Shown piece by piece: positions 48,781-58,850 of a stretch of 64,000 nucleotides of DNA. The DNA lies in NCBI RefSeq assembly GCF_010111755.1, contig NC_088951.1, positions 372,001 through 436,000 on the forward strand. Direction: 5' to 3'. Position 1 is the first letter of the stretch; each line of letters begins with the position of its first letter. This DNA is from Nakaseomyces glabratus (Eukaryota; Ascomycota; Saccharomycetes; Saccharomycetales; Saccharomycetaceae). The notes under the pieces are model-generated. The model ran no database searches and had not been told where the DNA came from. It worked only from the letters and a program-made list of their open reading frames with translations. Made by a program: the position numbers and the translations under genes.

Positions 48781-50136
48781 ATGAGTGAGAAGAAGATCGA
48801 GGAGCTTTTGAAGCTTCTGAGCATGAACAATGGGGACATGTCGAAGTTGACAGCGAACCAGCGGAAGGAGATGAAGGAGTACAAGTTCTGGAAGACGCAG
48901 CCTGTGACGAAGTTTGACGAGGAAGTGAAGGAGGAAGGGCCCATCCACGAGGAGAAGACGCCTGCGGATATACCTGACGAGCCGCTGCCCCTGTTGCCAG
49001 ACTTCGAGTGGTGTGCCATTGATGTCGACGACGAGAAGCAGTTGGAGGACGTGTTTGTGCTGCTGAATGAGAACTACGTGGAGGACCGCGATGCGTCGTT
49101 CAGGTTCAATTACACCCGCGAGTTCTTCAACTGGGCGCTCAAGAGCCCCGGCTGGACCCCCGACTGGCACATCGGTGTGCGTGTGAAGGCCTCCAAGAAG
49201 CTGATTGCGTTCATCTCCGCCATCCCAGTGAGGCTCAGAGTGAGAGCCAAGGTTATCGACAGCGTCGAGATCAACTTCCTATGTGTGCACAAGCAACTGA
49301 GATCAAAGAGGTTGACTCCCGTGCTGATCAAAGAGATCACCAGACGTGTCAACAAGCGCAACATATGGCACGCACTGTACACAGCCGGTGTGGTGTTGCC
49401 TGCTCCGGTGAGCACCTGCAGGTACGCACACAGACCGTTGAACTGGGACAAGCTATATGAGGTCCAGTTCACTGACCTGCCTCCGAACGCCACGAAGGCG
49501 GAGATGGTGGCCAAGTACACGCTTCCAAAGGCAACGAAGACCGCCGGTCTGAGAGAGTTGAGACTCGAGGATGTAGACCAGGCCCTGGCACTGTTCAACA
49601 GGTACCAGTCCCGGTTTGATATCGTCCAGGAGTTCACCAAGGAAGAGTTCATACATTGGTTTATTAACGACAAGAACGTTGTGGAACAGGACAAGAGGGT
49701 TGTATTCTCCTATGTTGTTGAGAGCGAGGGCAAGGTAACAGACTTCTTCTCTTTCTACTCACTGCCATTCACAATCTTGAACAACTCCCGCTACAAGGAC
49801 CTGGGTATCGGTTACTTATACTACTACGCCTCGGATGCCGACTTCAAGTTCGAGGACAGGTTCGACAAAGAAGGTACATCACTCCTAAAGCAAAGACTCT
49901 CCACGTTGGTGCAGGACGCATGTATCATCGCGGCACAGAACAAGATGGACGTCTTCAACGCTTTGTCCTCCCAGGATAACACACTGTTCCTGGAAGACCT
50001 GAAGTTTGGTCCAGGTGACGGGTTCTTGAACTTCTACCTGTTCAACTACAGAACATTCCCAATCACCGGTGGCCTGACTGAGGACCAGCACTTCGACACC
50101 GAGCACCGCAGTAACGTCGGCGTTGTCATGCTGTAA
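48781..50136 (+). CDS. NMT1: Glycylpeptide N-tetradecanoyltransferase Nmt1
   Basis: A 451-residue protein; yeast Nmt1 has 455. Two GNAT-like halves are intact: FEWCAIDV and [18 protein letters not shown] early, [26 protein letters not shown] for myristoyl-CoA binding, and the C-terminal [15 protein letters not shown] with the terminus GVVML, whose carboxylate acts as the catalytic base in the family. Nmt1 transfers myristate to N-terminal glycine of cytosolic proteins. The Gal83-like beta subunit here lacks that glycine and so is not a predicted substrate. Composition is GC-rich. Confidence 0.98.
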   Translation: MSEKKIEELLKLLSMNNGDMSKLTANQRKEMKEYKFWKTQPVTKFDEEVKEEGPIHEEKTPADIPDEPLPLLPDFEWCAIDVDDEKQLEDVFVLLNENYVEDRDASFRFNYTREFFNWALKSPGWTPDWHIGVRVKASKKLIAFISAIPVRLRVRAKVIDSVEINFLCVHKQLRSKRLTPVLIKEITRRVNKRNIWHALYTAGVVLPAPVSTCRYAHRPLNWDKLYEVQFTDLPPNATKAEMVAKYTLPKATKTAGLRELRLEDVDQALALFNRYQSRFDIVQEFTKEEFIHWFINDKNVVEQDKRVVFSYVVESEGKVTDFFSFYSLPFTILNNSRYKDLGIGYLYYYASDADFKFEDRFDKEGTSLLKQRLSTLVQDACIIAAQNKMDVFNALSSQDNTLFLEDLKFGPGDGFLNFYLFNYRTFPITGGLTEDQHFDTEHRSNVGVVML

Positions 50137-50711
50137 AAGCCACCATTGCCCTGTGTATAGAACATATGTACCCAGTATTTATGTAAGAGAATATCCCATT
50201 CACATCTCGCTATGCATCGCTATGGCTTATGACAAAGAGATGGCTGGGCTTTTCCCCACAGAAAATCCCGCAGCAAGAAAGAAAACGCATCAAAGTGATA
50301 AGAGACTCGCCATGGCTTTGAAGACAATGGTGGAGTGGTATAATGGGGACTGGAAATCTGGAATGTAGAACTAGTATCGAGCATAAGATCTATTATGTCA
50401 TTCTCATTTGTAATGATCTATCGGTAGTGGGGTCCTTTGAATGGACCCTGGGTGCTCAGCCATTTTAAAACGCCATTTCTTTGTGAGCCATGGCTTCTGA
50501 TGTGATACCTATTTTTGGTAGAACCTGTATGGTGCAAGGCTTGTAGATCTTGGCGTGGCTTGCAGATCTCTAGCATGGCTAGTTTTCAACTGAATTTGAT
50601 GTTCTGATCTGAGGTATATAAAGTGGTGGCATAGCACTGATAGATTGCCATTACTCTCTCATAAAACCTAAGTCAACAAGTAAAGAAAATACTACAATTC
50701 CAAATACAAAA
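50137..50711. other. NMT1 3' flank and NCW2 promoter
   Basis: About 570 bases. A 48-codon frame from the ATG at 50222 is open but unremarkable. The TATA box TATATAAAG near 50615 and an AAGT/ACAAG-rich leader precede NCW2. Confidence 0.5.
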
Positions 50712-51836
50712 ATGAAACTCACACAAGTCGCTCTAATCTGCTCAATTGCATCTGTTAACGCTTCCACTGGTGGTCTTGATGACAACTTTGGTGGTAAGGC
50801 CGACAGTTCCAAGGAGAGCCCATCTGGCTCTCAGGCCGCTGACTCTGATTCGCCAAGCTCGCAAGTTGAAGCACAAGTGCCAAGTGCCAACGCTGCAGCT
50901 CAGCTTCCAAGCTCCAAGGCTGTCTCCCAAGTGCCTACTCAAAGTGTTGTGCAAAACTCCAACGTTGTCTCCAGTGCCAAGGGCAAAGACGGTTTTGCCG
51001 TTGAACCAAGCACCACCATTACTACCACAGATGCCAACGGTAACCCAACCACAAAATATCTGTGGTGGATCCCAGAAGCTACTCCATCTGTTTCCGCTAA
51101 GTCTGCCCCTACTTCAGTAGAAGACTCTGAATCCAGCTCGTCCAGTGCCGTTGTCTCTAGCACTGTCTCTCCTAGCGCTGTTTCCAGTGCCAGTGTCGTT
51201 AGCTCATCTCACAAATCCATTGTCTCTGACTCTGCCTTGCTGCAAAACTCTGATTTCTCCAGTGTTGTTTCCAGCTCTGTTTCCAGTTCTGCTTCCAGTT
51301 CTGCTTCCAGTTCTGCTTCGAAGGGCAAGAAGGGCAAGGACTCCGACGCCAGCTCCTCTGTGTCCTCCCACTCGAGAAGACCAGATGAGCCCATCACTGT
51401 ACTAACATACTTGGACTCCGAGGGCCACACTGTGACCTCGAAGGTGTGGTGGACCCCTACAGGAGTCACATCGAGCAACACCGCCTCGGTGTCGGTATCC
51501 TCATCGATAGAGAGCAAAGAGAACAAGGCAGTGAGCTCAGTGCATGGCAAGAAGGACAAGAAGAGCAAGCACCAGAAGTCCCACTCCAGCACTACAGTGG
51601 AGACCACTACTGCCTCGTCATCAAAGGAACACACATCCAAGCACAAGGGCAAGGGCAAGTCCAAGTCCACCGTGGAGACCGTGCACACCAGCGTCTCCCA
51701 CAGTGCCTCCCACAGTACCTCACAGAGTGTCAGCGAAGTAGCCAAGAGAGCAGTCCATTTCGAAAACGCAGGCGTAGTCGACAAGTACCCTCTCGTGCTA
51801 GCAGCAGGTTCCCTAGCCATCGCACTACTATTATAG
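50712..51836 (+). CDS. NCW2: GPI-anchored cell-wall protein, Ncw2-like
   Basis: A 374-residue Ser/Thr/Ala-rich mannoprotein, longer than the 254 residues of S. cerevisiae Ncw2. The signal peptide is residues 1-17. Two related blocks, around 99-120 (TTTDANGNPTTKYLWWIP) and around 231-256 (TYLDSEGHTVTSKVWWTP), each with a Trp-Trp pair, are separated by Ser-rich sequence; a Lys/Ser-rich block follows. The C-terminal hydrophobic tail (about 358-374) after ENAG is a GPI signal. Ncw2 contributes to wall repair and chitin-glucan organisation. Position between NMT1 and UPS1 equals YLR194C. Confidence 0.88.
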   Translation: MKLTQVALICSIASVNASTGGLDDNFGGKADSSKESPSGSQAADSDSPSSQVEAQVPSANAAAQLPSSKAVSQVPTQSVVQNSNVVSSAKGKDGFAVEPSTTITTTDANGNPTTKYLWWIPEATPSVSAKSAPTSVEDSESSSSSAVVSSTVSPSAVSSASVVSSSHKSIVSDSALLQNSDFSSVVSSSVSSSASSSASSSASKGKKGKDSDASSSVSSHSRRPDEPITVLTYLDSEGHTVTSKVWWTPTGVTSSNTASVSVSSSIESKENKAVSSVHGKKDKKSKHQKSHSSTTVETTTASSSKEHTSKHKGKGKSKSTVETVHTSVSHSASHSTSQSVSEVAKRAVHFENAGVVDKYPLVLAAGSLAIALLL

Positions 51837-52170
51837 TTTCCAAACCCGTTTTATAGAATTTCTGTACACTAGATAGCTCACATAGGCGCCATAAAATAAA
51901 AGTTTCAAGCATTAGAATAAAACCAGAAGCTGCACTCAACAGCATTGCAAAGATACTCAAGCGTTAATGCACCATGACTACCAGATATTAGCCTCAATGT
52001 GATTCATGAAGTGTATACCACTACATCACATGACCATACCCCACACGACATCCCCCCCCCCCTGTGAGGTGAAGACTCGCTGGTTATAAAGCCAAAGGCT
52101 ATTGGTTAGTGAGTCCTTGCTTCGATGGGCGATGGGCAGTGCGCCAAGGGAGCAAAGATAGTTATATTGG
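51837..52170. other. NCW2 3' flank and UPS1 promoter
   Basis: About 330 bases with ATCACATG (Cbf1 type) at 52025-52032, a C11 run at 52052-52062 and TATAAAG near 52085. Confidence 0.5.
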
Positions 52171-52725
52171 ATGGTTTTGGTTCATAGGAGTGTGCATGTG
52201 TTTGAGAATGACTTTGCGTCTGTGTCCTGTGCGTTCTTCAACCGGTACCCGAACCCATACTCGCGGACAGTGAAGTCGATAGACACGTTGAACCAGCAGG
52301 TGCTGGACGGCAAGCTGCACACGACGCGGTTGCTGCGGAAGACCGGGAACATGCCTGTGTGGGCTCGTCCTTTCCTCGGGAGGATATCTGAGTCCTGGGT
52401 GATAGAGGTGTCTGTGGTGGACCCGCAGCGCGGGAGGATGGAGACGTTCACCAAGAACCTGGACCACACCAGGATCATGCAGGTGGAGGAGTACAGCACA
52501 TACGACTACAACTTCGAGACGCGGAAGACCAGCGTGGTGAGCCGAGTGAAGTTTTCCAGTGGGTTCACCACGGGGCTGCGTGAGCGTCTGGAGAACTGGT
52601 CGAGGTCCATATTCGACGAGAACGTCAAGTACAGCAGGCAAGGTATGCTGTTTGTGATGAAGAAGATCGAAGAGAAGAGGAACAAGAGGTCCTTGCTGCA
52701 GCAAATCCAGAACATCGAGCCTTGA
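52171..52725 (+). CDS. UPS1: PRELI-domain phosphatidic acid transfer protein Ups1
   Basis: A 184-residue protein; yeast Ups1 has 175. The PRELI/MSF1 fold covers nearly all of it (FNRYPNPYS, TRLLRKTGNMPVWARPFL, ESWVIEVSVVDP, VKFSSGF, MLFVMKKIEEKR). Bound to Mdm35 in the intermembrane space, it carries phosphatidic acid from outer to inner mitochondrial membrane for cardiolipin synthesis. The fit is closer to Ups1 than to Ups2/Ups3. Position equals YLR193C. Confidence 0.96.
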   Translation: MVLVHRSVHVFENDFASVSCAFFNRYPNPYSRTVKSIDTLNQQVLDGKLHTTRLLRKTGNMPVWARPFLGRISESWVIEVSVVDPQRGRMETFTKNLDHTRIMQVEEYSTYDYNFETRKTSVVSRVKFSSGFTTGLRERLENWSRSIFDENVKYSRQGMLFVMKKIEEKRNKRSLLQQIQNIEP

Positions 52726-53273
52726 ACCCAAGGATATTTATGTGTGGGAAATCAATTTTCCGATTAACGACTTTTATTTTCTTTGCCATACAAGAGAGTT
52801 TGCGTCGCTACTCAGCGATGCAAAGGCAATATCTCTCTTGGAGTGACTATAAAAACTGCTCTTTATTATTTTGTTATCTTCCAGGGAATTATTTATTCGA
52901 TCGTGATCGCCCGGTTTTTTTTACTTTCCCTTCTCTACAGCTTTTATCTTTCTTGTTGTTTTTTTTGTACATAGATGACACCTCCACTACACTATATAAA
53001 CTTATTTATTCGTATTGACCCTATAGATAGCCAAAGACTATTACGTTTCTAGCCTGACAGCCAAGCACAACGGACTATACTTGCTCACCTCCTCATGGCA
53101 GACACGCTATTATGGTCTCATGCCACGATACACCTGGAATTCTCACTTCTTTGAAAAAAAATGAAGAAAATAGTCGATGAGCTGACATATTAGATGGATA
53201 AGCTATTGTAAATTTATTTCATTTGGTCTTAGAATCAGCATCAGACGCTAGAAACTATATACAGATTGCGAAG
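52726..53273. other. UPS1 3' flank and HCR1 promoter
   Basis: About 550 bases with T-rich tracts. A PAC variant TCGATGAGCT at 53174-53183, preceded by an A-rich RRPE-like tract (about 53151-53170), lies about 90 bases before HCR1, which suits a translation factor. Confidence 0.55.
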
Positions 53274-54071
53274 ATGTCTTGGGATGATGCTGGAAACGAC
53301 GATGCTGTCCTGATGGACTCCTGGGATGCCGAGGTTGATTTTGCCGGCGATGAGCCTATTCTGGACTCATGGGATGAGGAGCCAAAGGCCAAGAAGGAGG
53401 CTGCCAAGCCTAAGCCTAAGCCAAAGGCTGGTGGTAAGAAGAATGCCAAGGGTGAGGAGAAGAAAGAGCAAGTGCTGGCCATTGATGAGCTAGATCCTCA
53501 GACGCGGAAGGAGCTGATGAAGAAGGCCGAGCTAGAGTCCGACTTGAACAACGCTGCTGATCTTCTTGGAGACTTGGAGATGGCCGAGGAGCACCCAAGA
53601 GCTCGTGCTATGCAGAAGGAGCAAGAATTGGCAGCACAAGCCGCACTTTTGAGACCTGCGATGACTAAAGACACACCAATTGAAGACCACCCATTATTCA
53701 AGGCAGAGACCAAGAAGGAATACCAGGACCTAAGAAAGGCATTGGCTACTGCCATTGTCACTATGCATGAAAAATCTTCTCTAAACTACTCATCCTCCTT
53801 GGCCATTGATTTGATCAGAGACGTATCGAAGCCAATGTCCATCGAAAATATTAGACAGACTGTCGCCACCCTAAATATCCTAATCAAGGACAAGGAGAAG
53901 GCTGAAAGACAGGCTCGTTTGGCTCGTGTCAAGGGTGGTACCGCTACTGGTGGTGCTGGTAAGAAGAAGGCTAAGGCCAAGACCAATTTGGGTGGTGCTT
54001 TCAAGAAAGATCAAGATTTCGACGTGGATGACATCAACTATGATGACTTCGGTGCTGACGATTTTATGTAA
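53274..54071 (+). CDS. HCR1: Translation initiation factor eIF3j (Hcr1)
   Basis: A 265-residue protein, exactly the yeast Hcr1 length. The acidic N-terminal motif (MSWDDAGND, DSWDAEVDF, DSWDEEPKAKKE) binds the eIF3b RRM. The middle is a helical dimerisation region and the C terminus is Lys-rich, then DDINYDDFGADDFM. It promotes eIF3 function, 40S joining and 20S pre-rRNA processing, and also acts in termination. I chose the ATG at 53274; an upstream in-frame start would add 17 residues before MSWDD that the family lacks. Confidence 0.96.
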   Translation: MSWDDAGNDDAVLMDSWDAEVDFAGDEPILDSWDEEPKAKKEAAKPKPKPKAGGKKNAKGEEKKEQVLAIDELDPQTRKELMKKAELESDLNNAADLLGDLEMAEEHPRARAMQKEQELAAQAALLRPAMTKDTPIEDHPLFKAETKKEYQDLRKALATAIVTMHEKSSLNYSSSLAIDLIRDVSKPMSIENIRQTVATLNILIKDKEKAERQARLARVKGGTATGGAGKKKAKAKTNLGGAFKKDQDFDVDDINYDDFGADDFM

Positions 54072-54321
54072 AGTTGATATTAAATAAGGTAGTAATAACT
54101 ACATTAGTGTAGTGGTATAGAATTTTTTATTCAAACTTATGAGTTTAATTTTTGAATGATAAATGAAACATAGATAAATCATGCAAGATGGTAAATATCA
54201 CAGAATTACGATAGTAGTTTAATGTTAGTGCTGCTTAAAGACTAAAAACTATGCAAATATTATTTACAATAATAGGGGACAATCTATCTGGCGATTTTCA
54301 ATACGCTGTTATTTGATCACG

Positions 54322-55497
54322 CTATGCAGGAGGGGTTTTACTTTCTTGTTTTTTGACTCTTTTGATTATCTCAAGATAATTATATGGCGCGTATCCATTC
54401 TGTCCAGCTCTGTTTCGTACTTTCCACCAGTCTGAACTGCGGCCTAGAGGATCTGCTTTGCTTATAATAGCCACTAAATCTCCCTTCTTTAATGTAATTT
54501 CAATTTGAGGATTTTCAGGCGTGAAATCATATAACGCCCTGGCAAATTCAAGTTTAGAAGGATCTATAGTACCATCTCCATCTTTTCCCATTGCAATGCT
54601 ATTTCTCTGTTGAACTTCCTGTAGTTTCTGGATAAACTTATTGAGCAAATACGGGAAACCAAAAACTGCAGATAAAAAGAATAGCAAAGGCTTCAATGTT
54701 ATCTTCCTCGCAGGTGCTTTATCATTGTTAAGTCCAAAACGGCTAAATTCCTCTAATAGGCGTGAATTACCAGAATTACCACCTCCTTGTATACGTTTTG
54801 GTGCGCTGCCTAGCCTCCCATTTGTGACAAAATACAGTAACCTTTTCAAAAACTTCATTATGGCAAATATGCCGAATGCTGATCCTAATACTTCCTTTAA
54901 ATAGTTAAATTGTTCTGCAACAGAAATCATAGTAAAGAAAGAGTTATGAGTTGCCATGTAAGTGGATTCCAACATCTGTGCAAACCCGGTAACTGCTCCA
55001 ATAAGGCTCTCTATAAGTTGGAACGTTGCTCTAGTAGATTCTCCAATCTGTTCTAAACCATTTCCTCCCATGTCACCATACGCTCCTCCGTAGTTATAAC
55101 CATTATTGTAAAATGATCCGTAGTTCCCGTAACCACCTCCATACATGCCTCCATATCTATTCATAGCACCGCTATACATGGATCCAAACATTCCGCCATT
55201 GTTGCCATACATTCCACCACCGTAAATACCGCTGTCATAACCATATCCTCCACTGTTGTACATACCAGTTCCAACACCACCATTCATAGTGTTAGTCAAT
55301 CCCGGTGGTCGGGGCACCACTTCCGGTGGTTCTGAACCCTCCCTAGTACCCTGCTCATGAGATTCCTGTGTTGTAGTGTCTCTGGTAGACATTAGGGAGT
55401 TATTAGCCTCATTCTCTATATCGAACGCCCGGTCTACCGCTGCGGTTGTGCCTCCATTAGTCTCCCAAGGCTTCGGCCTCGTCTCTGTATAGGTCAT
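54322..55497 (-). CDS. PEX13: Peroxisomal import docking protein Pex13
   Basis: A 391-residue peroxisomal membrane protein; yeast Pex13 has 386. The N terminus is followed by a Gly/Tyr/Asn-rich segment (about 95-150; MYNSGGYGYDSG type) that can form a permeable phase with Pex5 cargo. Two membrane segments are in the middle, and an SH3 domain occupies about 318-382 (ARALYDFTPENPQIEITLKKGDLV, SDWWKVRN, GYAPYNYLEII). The SH3 binds Pex14 and Pex5. I chose the ATG at 55497 (MTYTETRPKPWE); the frame upstream lacks an ATG. Functional link: Pox1 in this window is imported through this machinery. Confidence 0.97.
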   Translation of the reverse strand: MTYTETRPKPWETNGGTTAAVDRAFDIENEANNSLMSTRDTTTQESHEQGTREGSEPPEVVPRPPGLTNTMNGGVGTGMYNSGGYGYDSGIYGGGMYGNNGGMFGSMYSGAMNRYGGMYGGGYGNYGSFYNNGYNYGGAYGDMGGNGLEQIGESTRATFQLIESLIGAVTGFAQMLESTYMATHNSFFTMISVAEQFNYLKEVLGSAFGIFAIMKFLKRLLYFVTNGRLGSAPKRIQGGGNSGNSRLLEEFSRFGLNNDKAPARKITLKPLLFFLSAVFGFPYLLNKFIQKLQEVQQRNSIAMGKDGDGTIDPSKLEFARALYDFTPENPQIEITLKKGDLVAIISKADPLGRSSDWWKVRNRAGQNGYAPYNYLEIIKRVKKQESKTPPA

Positions 55498-56235
55498 CAC
55501 GCTAGTAATACCTGAGTTGTTTAGCAAAATGGGTGTTGAGCTACTGTTGAGAACGTGTCTTACCTTTATAGTGTTCCAAGGAATCTTGCTTTTAAGATAA
55601 TATTTTGATCAAATGATGTCTATTGCTGAGATGATCCCTTTGCTAGTCATGATTTGGGCATCTTCTGCTCTTCTCCGGAGTTTATTTTGACGTTCCGGGA
55701 TAACATAGCAAGACCGTTAACTATGCACTAAATAATAAATAATTAGTATAAAAACATCAAGAATTATAGTGTCATTGGGAAGTATCACATTGCGTAGCTT
55801 TACCTCCTTTAATATTATTAACATTATTTTTTGATAATCGTACATCTCACAGCTCTAAAAATCTTATCGGCATAAAGATTTATTATTAATAAATTTATAA
55901 AGTATTGTACAATAGCTCAAACATTGAATTATCTGAGATAGTATAAAAAAGAGGATTGCAAAGAAATAAAAATTAATGTAGTTTATCATATCCGCCTTGT
56001 CTGGCAATGTAGTGTATCCTGGTAGTAAAAAGAAGAAAAAATAAAATAAGAAGTAATGAAACAAACATAAAAGCAACTTTAGTTGTTGAACAATGAAAAA
56101 AATAGAATGAAGAGAACGGAAGTCTGCAGATCTAAATGGAAGAGGAAATGAGTTATACGTCGAGTGCAGTTTCCATATGCATTAAAACTTTAAAGGTTAT
56201 CATAAAAAGCTGAATTGTACTATCTCAGCTATTAA
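55498..56235. other. PEX13 promoter and MMR1 3' flank
   Basis: About 740 bases, AT-rich. AAACATAAAA at 56073-56082 is one base short of an ARS consensus. No gene apparent. Confidence 0.45.
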
Positions 56236-57945
56236 TTATAACTCTGGAGATGGAGTCTTTGGAATTTTTTCCATGTCATCTAATTGAACTTGAAAGTTTA
56301 ATTGAAAACCTTTCTTAGAGCTTGTGGCACTTGCAACTGACGATGCAGCATTCTGTCTCTTCTTAACAATAATCTTTTCCTCGGTTGGATCTTCCAAATC
56401 AATTTGCTCAATTTCATCCTCTGCAATAACAGATGTACTTGAGGGAGAGTCTGAAAAAGAGGATGGCGAAGATGATGAAGAGTCCTGTTGTTCATCTAGT
56501 TTTCTCAGCTCTGTACTTGAAATACGTAGAATCCGCCCTCTGTTGTCGGTTAATTGAATATTATCACATGATTTTCTGTGGCCATGAGAATGACGATGGC
56601 CATGTTTTGAATTAGATTTCTTTGGTGGCGGAGAGTTGCTTATAACTTTTAACTGTTTCAACACTTTCTGGTAACTGTCAAACCTCTTTTCAAGTTGCTT
56701 GACTTTCTTCTCCATGTCCCTTTGCTGCGTCGGTTTTGCAATTGGGGCATTTTCGTTGTTACCAATGAAATCCATGAGAAGTCTATCCTCCACTATTCTA
56801 TTGGTTGTGATGGAGTGGATCAATTTCTCATTTTGCAATTTAAGCTCACTGATCTCAAGTTCAAGCTGTTTAATCTTCAAGTCAAGTTTTTGGGCCTCAT
56901 ATGACGTCGAACTCTGGCTTGACTGACTCTCTAGATTAACTTGGTTCCTAAGATCGTCCTGAATCACAGACATCATCCTATTAGAAGATAAATGCCCATG
57001 GCGGTGACTGTTTGCGTGTTTGGCTATATTATTTTGGCTCTCGTACCATTCCATATCGTAGTCTGTGGAAGTTGCGGAGATGAAACTATATCTGTTGGTG
57101 TTGATATTCTTATGATCAATTTGTACAAATCCGTTTCTGTCAGTTGGCAACGCTTCGACATCCAAACCGTCTCTCAATTGTTGGGAGTCGACGTCCTTAG
57201 CAGAGGTTGCTGTTTCAGTAGAGAAAATCCTAGAAGAACCCACTTCTTTTGAGTGAGAAGCTGGAACCTGCTTCCTCAGGTGTTGTTCTTCATACAGAGT
57301 CTTTTCACTGTTGGCATCCGACACCTTCCTTGCATCTTTGTCATCCGACACAGCTAAAGTTTCATCCTTTGTTGTAGTGGCTCTGTCGCGTCTTGTGCTA
57401 GTAGAGTCACGGTTCTTGTTCCTCTTAGGAACTATGACTTCTTGCCGTAGCTGATCCAGAGACTCCTTGATCATTGACACTTGCTCAAAGCCCGACATAC
57501 TGGTGGTCTGGCTGTTGTTTTCATTAGAAGCAGAGCCCTGCTGCTGAGAGCCCGCCTTACCATTGCCAGTCTTCATCAGAAGCGCGGATAGCAAAGGCAG
57601 AGTTGATGTTGAAGTAGAGCTTTTCTGCAAGAACTCGGGCTTCAGCATCTTTGGAGCACCCATGCTGAAGTTAGGACCCGGGTTGGCACCGCCTGTGTTC
57701 TGGAACTGCAGCCGCAGCGGCGAGAGGGACCTCAGCGTGTCCGAGTCCCTCCTGGACCGCTGCTGGGACCTCCCGGTCCTCGAGAGCTCGCTCAGCTTGG
57801 ACAGTGATGTCGGGTACAACAGCGAGTTCATCGGTGCGTGCTGGTCTAGCTTCAGCTTCGTCGGCGAGAGCAGCGTCTTGTCGTCAAACCCAAACGCTAT
57901 GGGAGACATGCTGGGCGACAGCTCGTTGAAATGTGGCGAGTTCAT
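56236..57945 (-). CDS. MMR1: Mitochondrial inheritance factor Mmr1
   Basis: A 569-residue protein, longer than the 491 of yeast Mmr1. It is mostly disordered and Ser-rich, with two predicted coiled coils (about 350-385 and 405-435; LDLKIKQLELEISELKLQNEKL). The N-terminal blocks MSPIAFGFDDKTLLSPTKLKLD and SDTLRSLSPLRLQF recall known Mmr1 motifs. Mmr1 sits on mitochondria and binds the Myo2 cargo domain, carrying them into the bud. The gene is at the YLR190W position next to PEX13. The first 250 bases are GC-rich, the rest AT-rich. Confidence 0.85.
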   Translation of the reverse strand: MNSPHFNELSPSMSPIAFGFDDKTLLSPTKLKLDQHAPMNSLLYPTSLSKLSELSRTGRSQQRSRRDSDTLRSLSPLRLQFQNTGGANPGPNFSMGAPKMLKPEFLQKSSTSTSTLPLLSALLMKTGNGKAGSQQQGSASNENNSQTTSMSGFEQVSMIKESLDQLRQEVIVPKRNKNRDSTSTRRDRATTTKDETLAVSDDKDARKVSDANSEKTLYEEQHLRKQVPASHSKEVGSSRIFSTETATSAKDVDSQQLRDGLDVEALPTDRNGFVQIDHKNINTNRYSFISATSTDYDMEWYESQNNIAKHANSHRHGHLSSNRMMSVIQDDLRNQVNLESQSSQSSTSYEAQKLDLKIKQLELEISELKLQNEKLIHSITTNRIVEDRLLMDFIGNNENAPIAKPTQQRDMEKKVKQLEKRFDSYQKVLKQLKVISNSPPPKKSNSKHGHRHSHGHRKSCDNIQLTDNRGRILRISSTELRKLDEQQDSSSSSPSSFSDSPSSTSVIAEDEIEQIDLEDPTEEKIIVKKRQNAASSVASATSSKKGFQLNFQVQLDDMEKIPKTPSPEL

Positions 57946-57988
57946 ATCCGACGTCCACTTATGTTTGAGTGTTTTTAGCCTGTGTCCT

Positions 57989-57990
<2 letters not shown>

Positions 57991-58025
<35 letters not shown>

Positions 58026-58032
58026 CGTTGTC
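57991..58032 (-). repeat. Hexamer array in the MMR1 5' leader
   Basis: Five perfect GTCGTT units (57991-58020) plus a variant GTCGTCGTTGTC, beginning 46 bases from the MMR1 ATG. The coding strand reads AACGAC repeats. Confidence 0.92.
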
Positions 58033-58167
58033 TTGGCTCTCTTAGCAATCGAGGAACTATTCCATGGATTCGCTTGTTCTCTTTTTTGTGGTCAAGCGTA
58101 ATATATAGAAAACCTGAACTCTGTTCCCAACCGATCCCCCACACACAGGCAGCTCCCAAATCCAATT

Positions 58168-58206
58168 GGACCACTTGAATGGACCACTTGAATGGACCAC
58201 TTGAAT
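58168..58206 (+). repeat. 13-bp minisatellite, three perfect copies
   Basis: GGACCACTTGAAT occurs three times without mismatch, about 220-260 bases upstream of MMR1. Its sequence is unrelated to the 13-base repeat before NMT1. Confidence 0.93.
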
Positions 58207-58580
58207 GGATCCCCAGGGAGAGACTGGCTATTGTTGATTCGATGCGATGAGCTTTCATTGTTTACAAGTTTCCCATTATTTTTTGGGCCAATCCGTGCGG
58301 CGATCTCTGTGGCTACACGCAACTCCTTGCCTTTTGTTTACTATTTAACCCGATTGGGACGTTCCCACTTCGTCCATGTCATCACCGACAACAGAAATCA
58401 CATGATCACTATATCATCTGAAGGGCAGTTAGTGGTCTCAGTTGTATCGATTAATTCTTAGTCATATATATGTATGTGAGTAAGCTATACACTCCTGTAT
58501 GGTACATTTATATTATGGTAGGTGGGTGGTAGGTGGTAGGTGGTAGGGGGGGTCGTGGCATTCTCGTTTGTGCATTGTTT

Positions 58581-58850
58581 TCAGAACACTTGGCCGGTCA
58601 TCTTGGCGACGAAGTGCATGGACATCACGGTGAAGATGAAACCGGCGGCCAGGAACAGCACTACGAGCGGGTCCACACGCAGTCCGTCGGCCTCGTCGGT
58701 GAAAATCTTCAGGATGCTGCTGCTGGAGCCCCCGAACCCAGCAGCACGCGCAGAGGTAGGCGTCTGCGTCTGCTGCTTCTCCTTCACGGCCTGCGCCTGT
58801 CTCCTTCTCTGCAACGTACGGTGACCTCCCGGTGGTGGTGGAGTAGACAT
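58581..58850 (-). CDS. Sec61 translocon beta subunit (Sbh1/Sbh2 type)
   Basis: An 89-residue tail-anchored protein. The N terminus is Pro/Gly-rich (MSTPPPPGGHRTLQRRRQ) and a Ser/Ala-Gly stretch leads to the conserved GLRVDPLVVLFLAAGFIFTVM membrane segment at about 60-80. It is the beta subunit of the ER translocon. S. cerevisiae has two copies, SBH1 and SBH2; I cannot tell which this corresponds to. The leader has the SQR-free basic start typical of both. Confidence 0.95.
   Translation of the reverse strand: MSTPPPPGGHRTLQRRRQAQAVKEKQQTQTPTSARAAGFGGSSSSILKIFTDEADGLRVDPLVVLFLAAGFIFTVMSMHFVAKMTGQVF

Larger units (their letters stand above)
57946..58580. other. MMR1 promoter and Sec61-beta 3' flank
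   Basis: Besides the hexamer array it holds a 13-base minisatellite (58168-58206), an exact PAC decamer GCGATGAGCT (58244-58253), ATCACATG (58397-58404) and a GGTGGTAG-type repeat ending in G7 (58518-58552). Confidence 0.6.

Noticed and set aside
50123..50368. 81-codon frame after NMT1
   Set aside because: The first codon is not ATG; the internal ATG at 50222 gives only 48 residues with no recognisable feature.
56073..56082. AAACATAAAA as a replication-origin consensus
   Set aside because: One mismatch to the 11-base ARS consensus, which occurs often by chance in AT-rich spacer; no B-element evidence.
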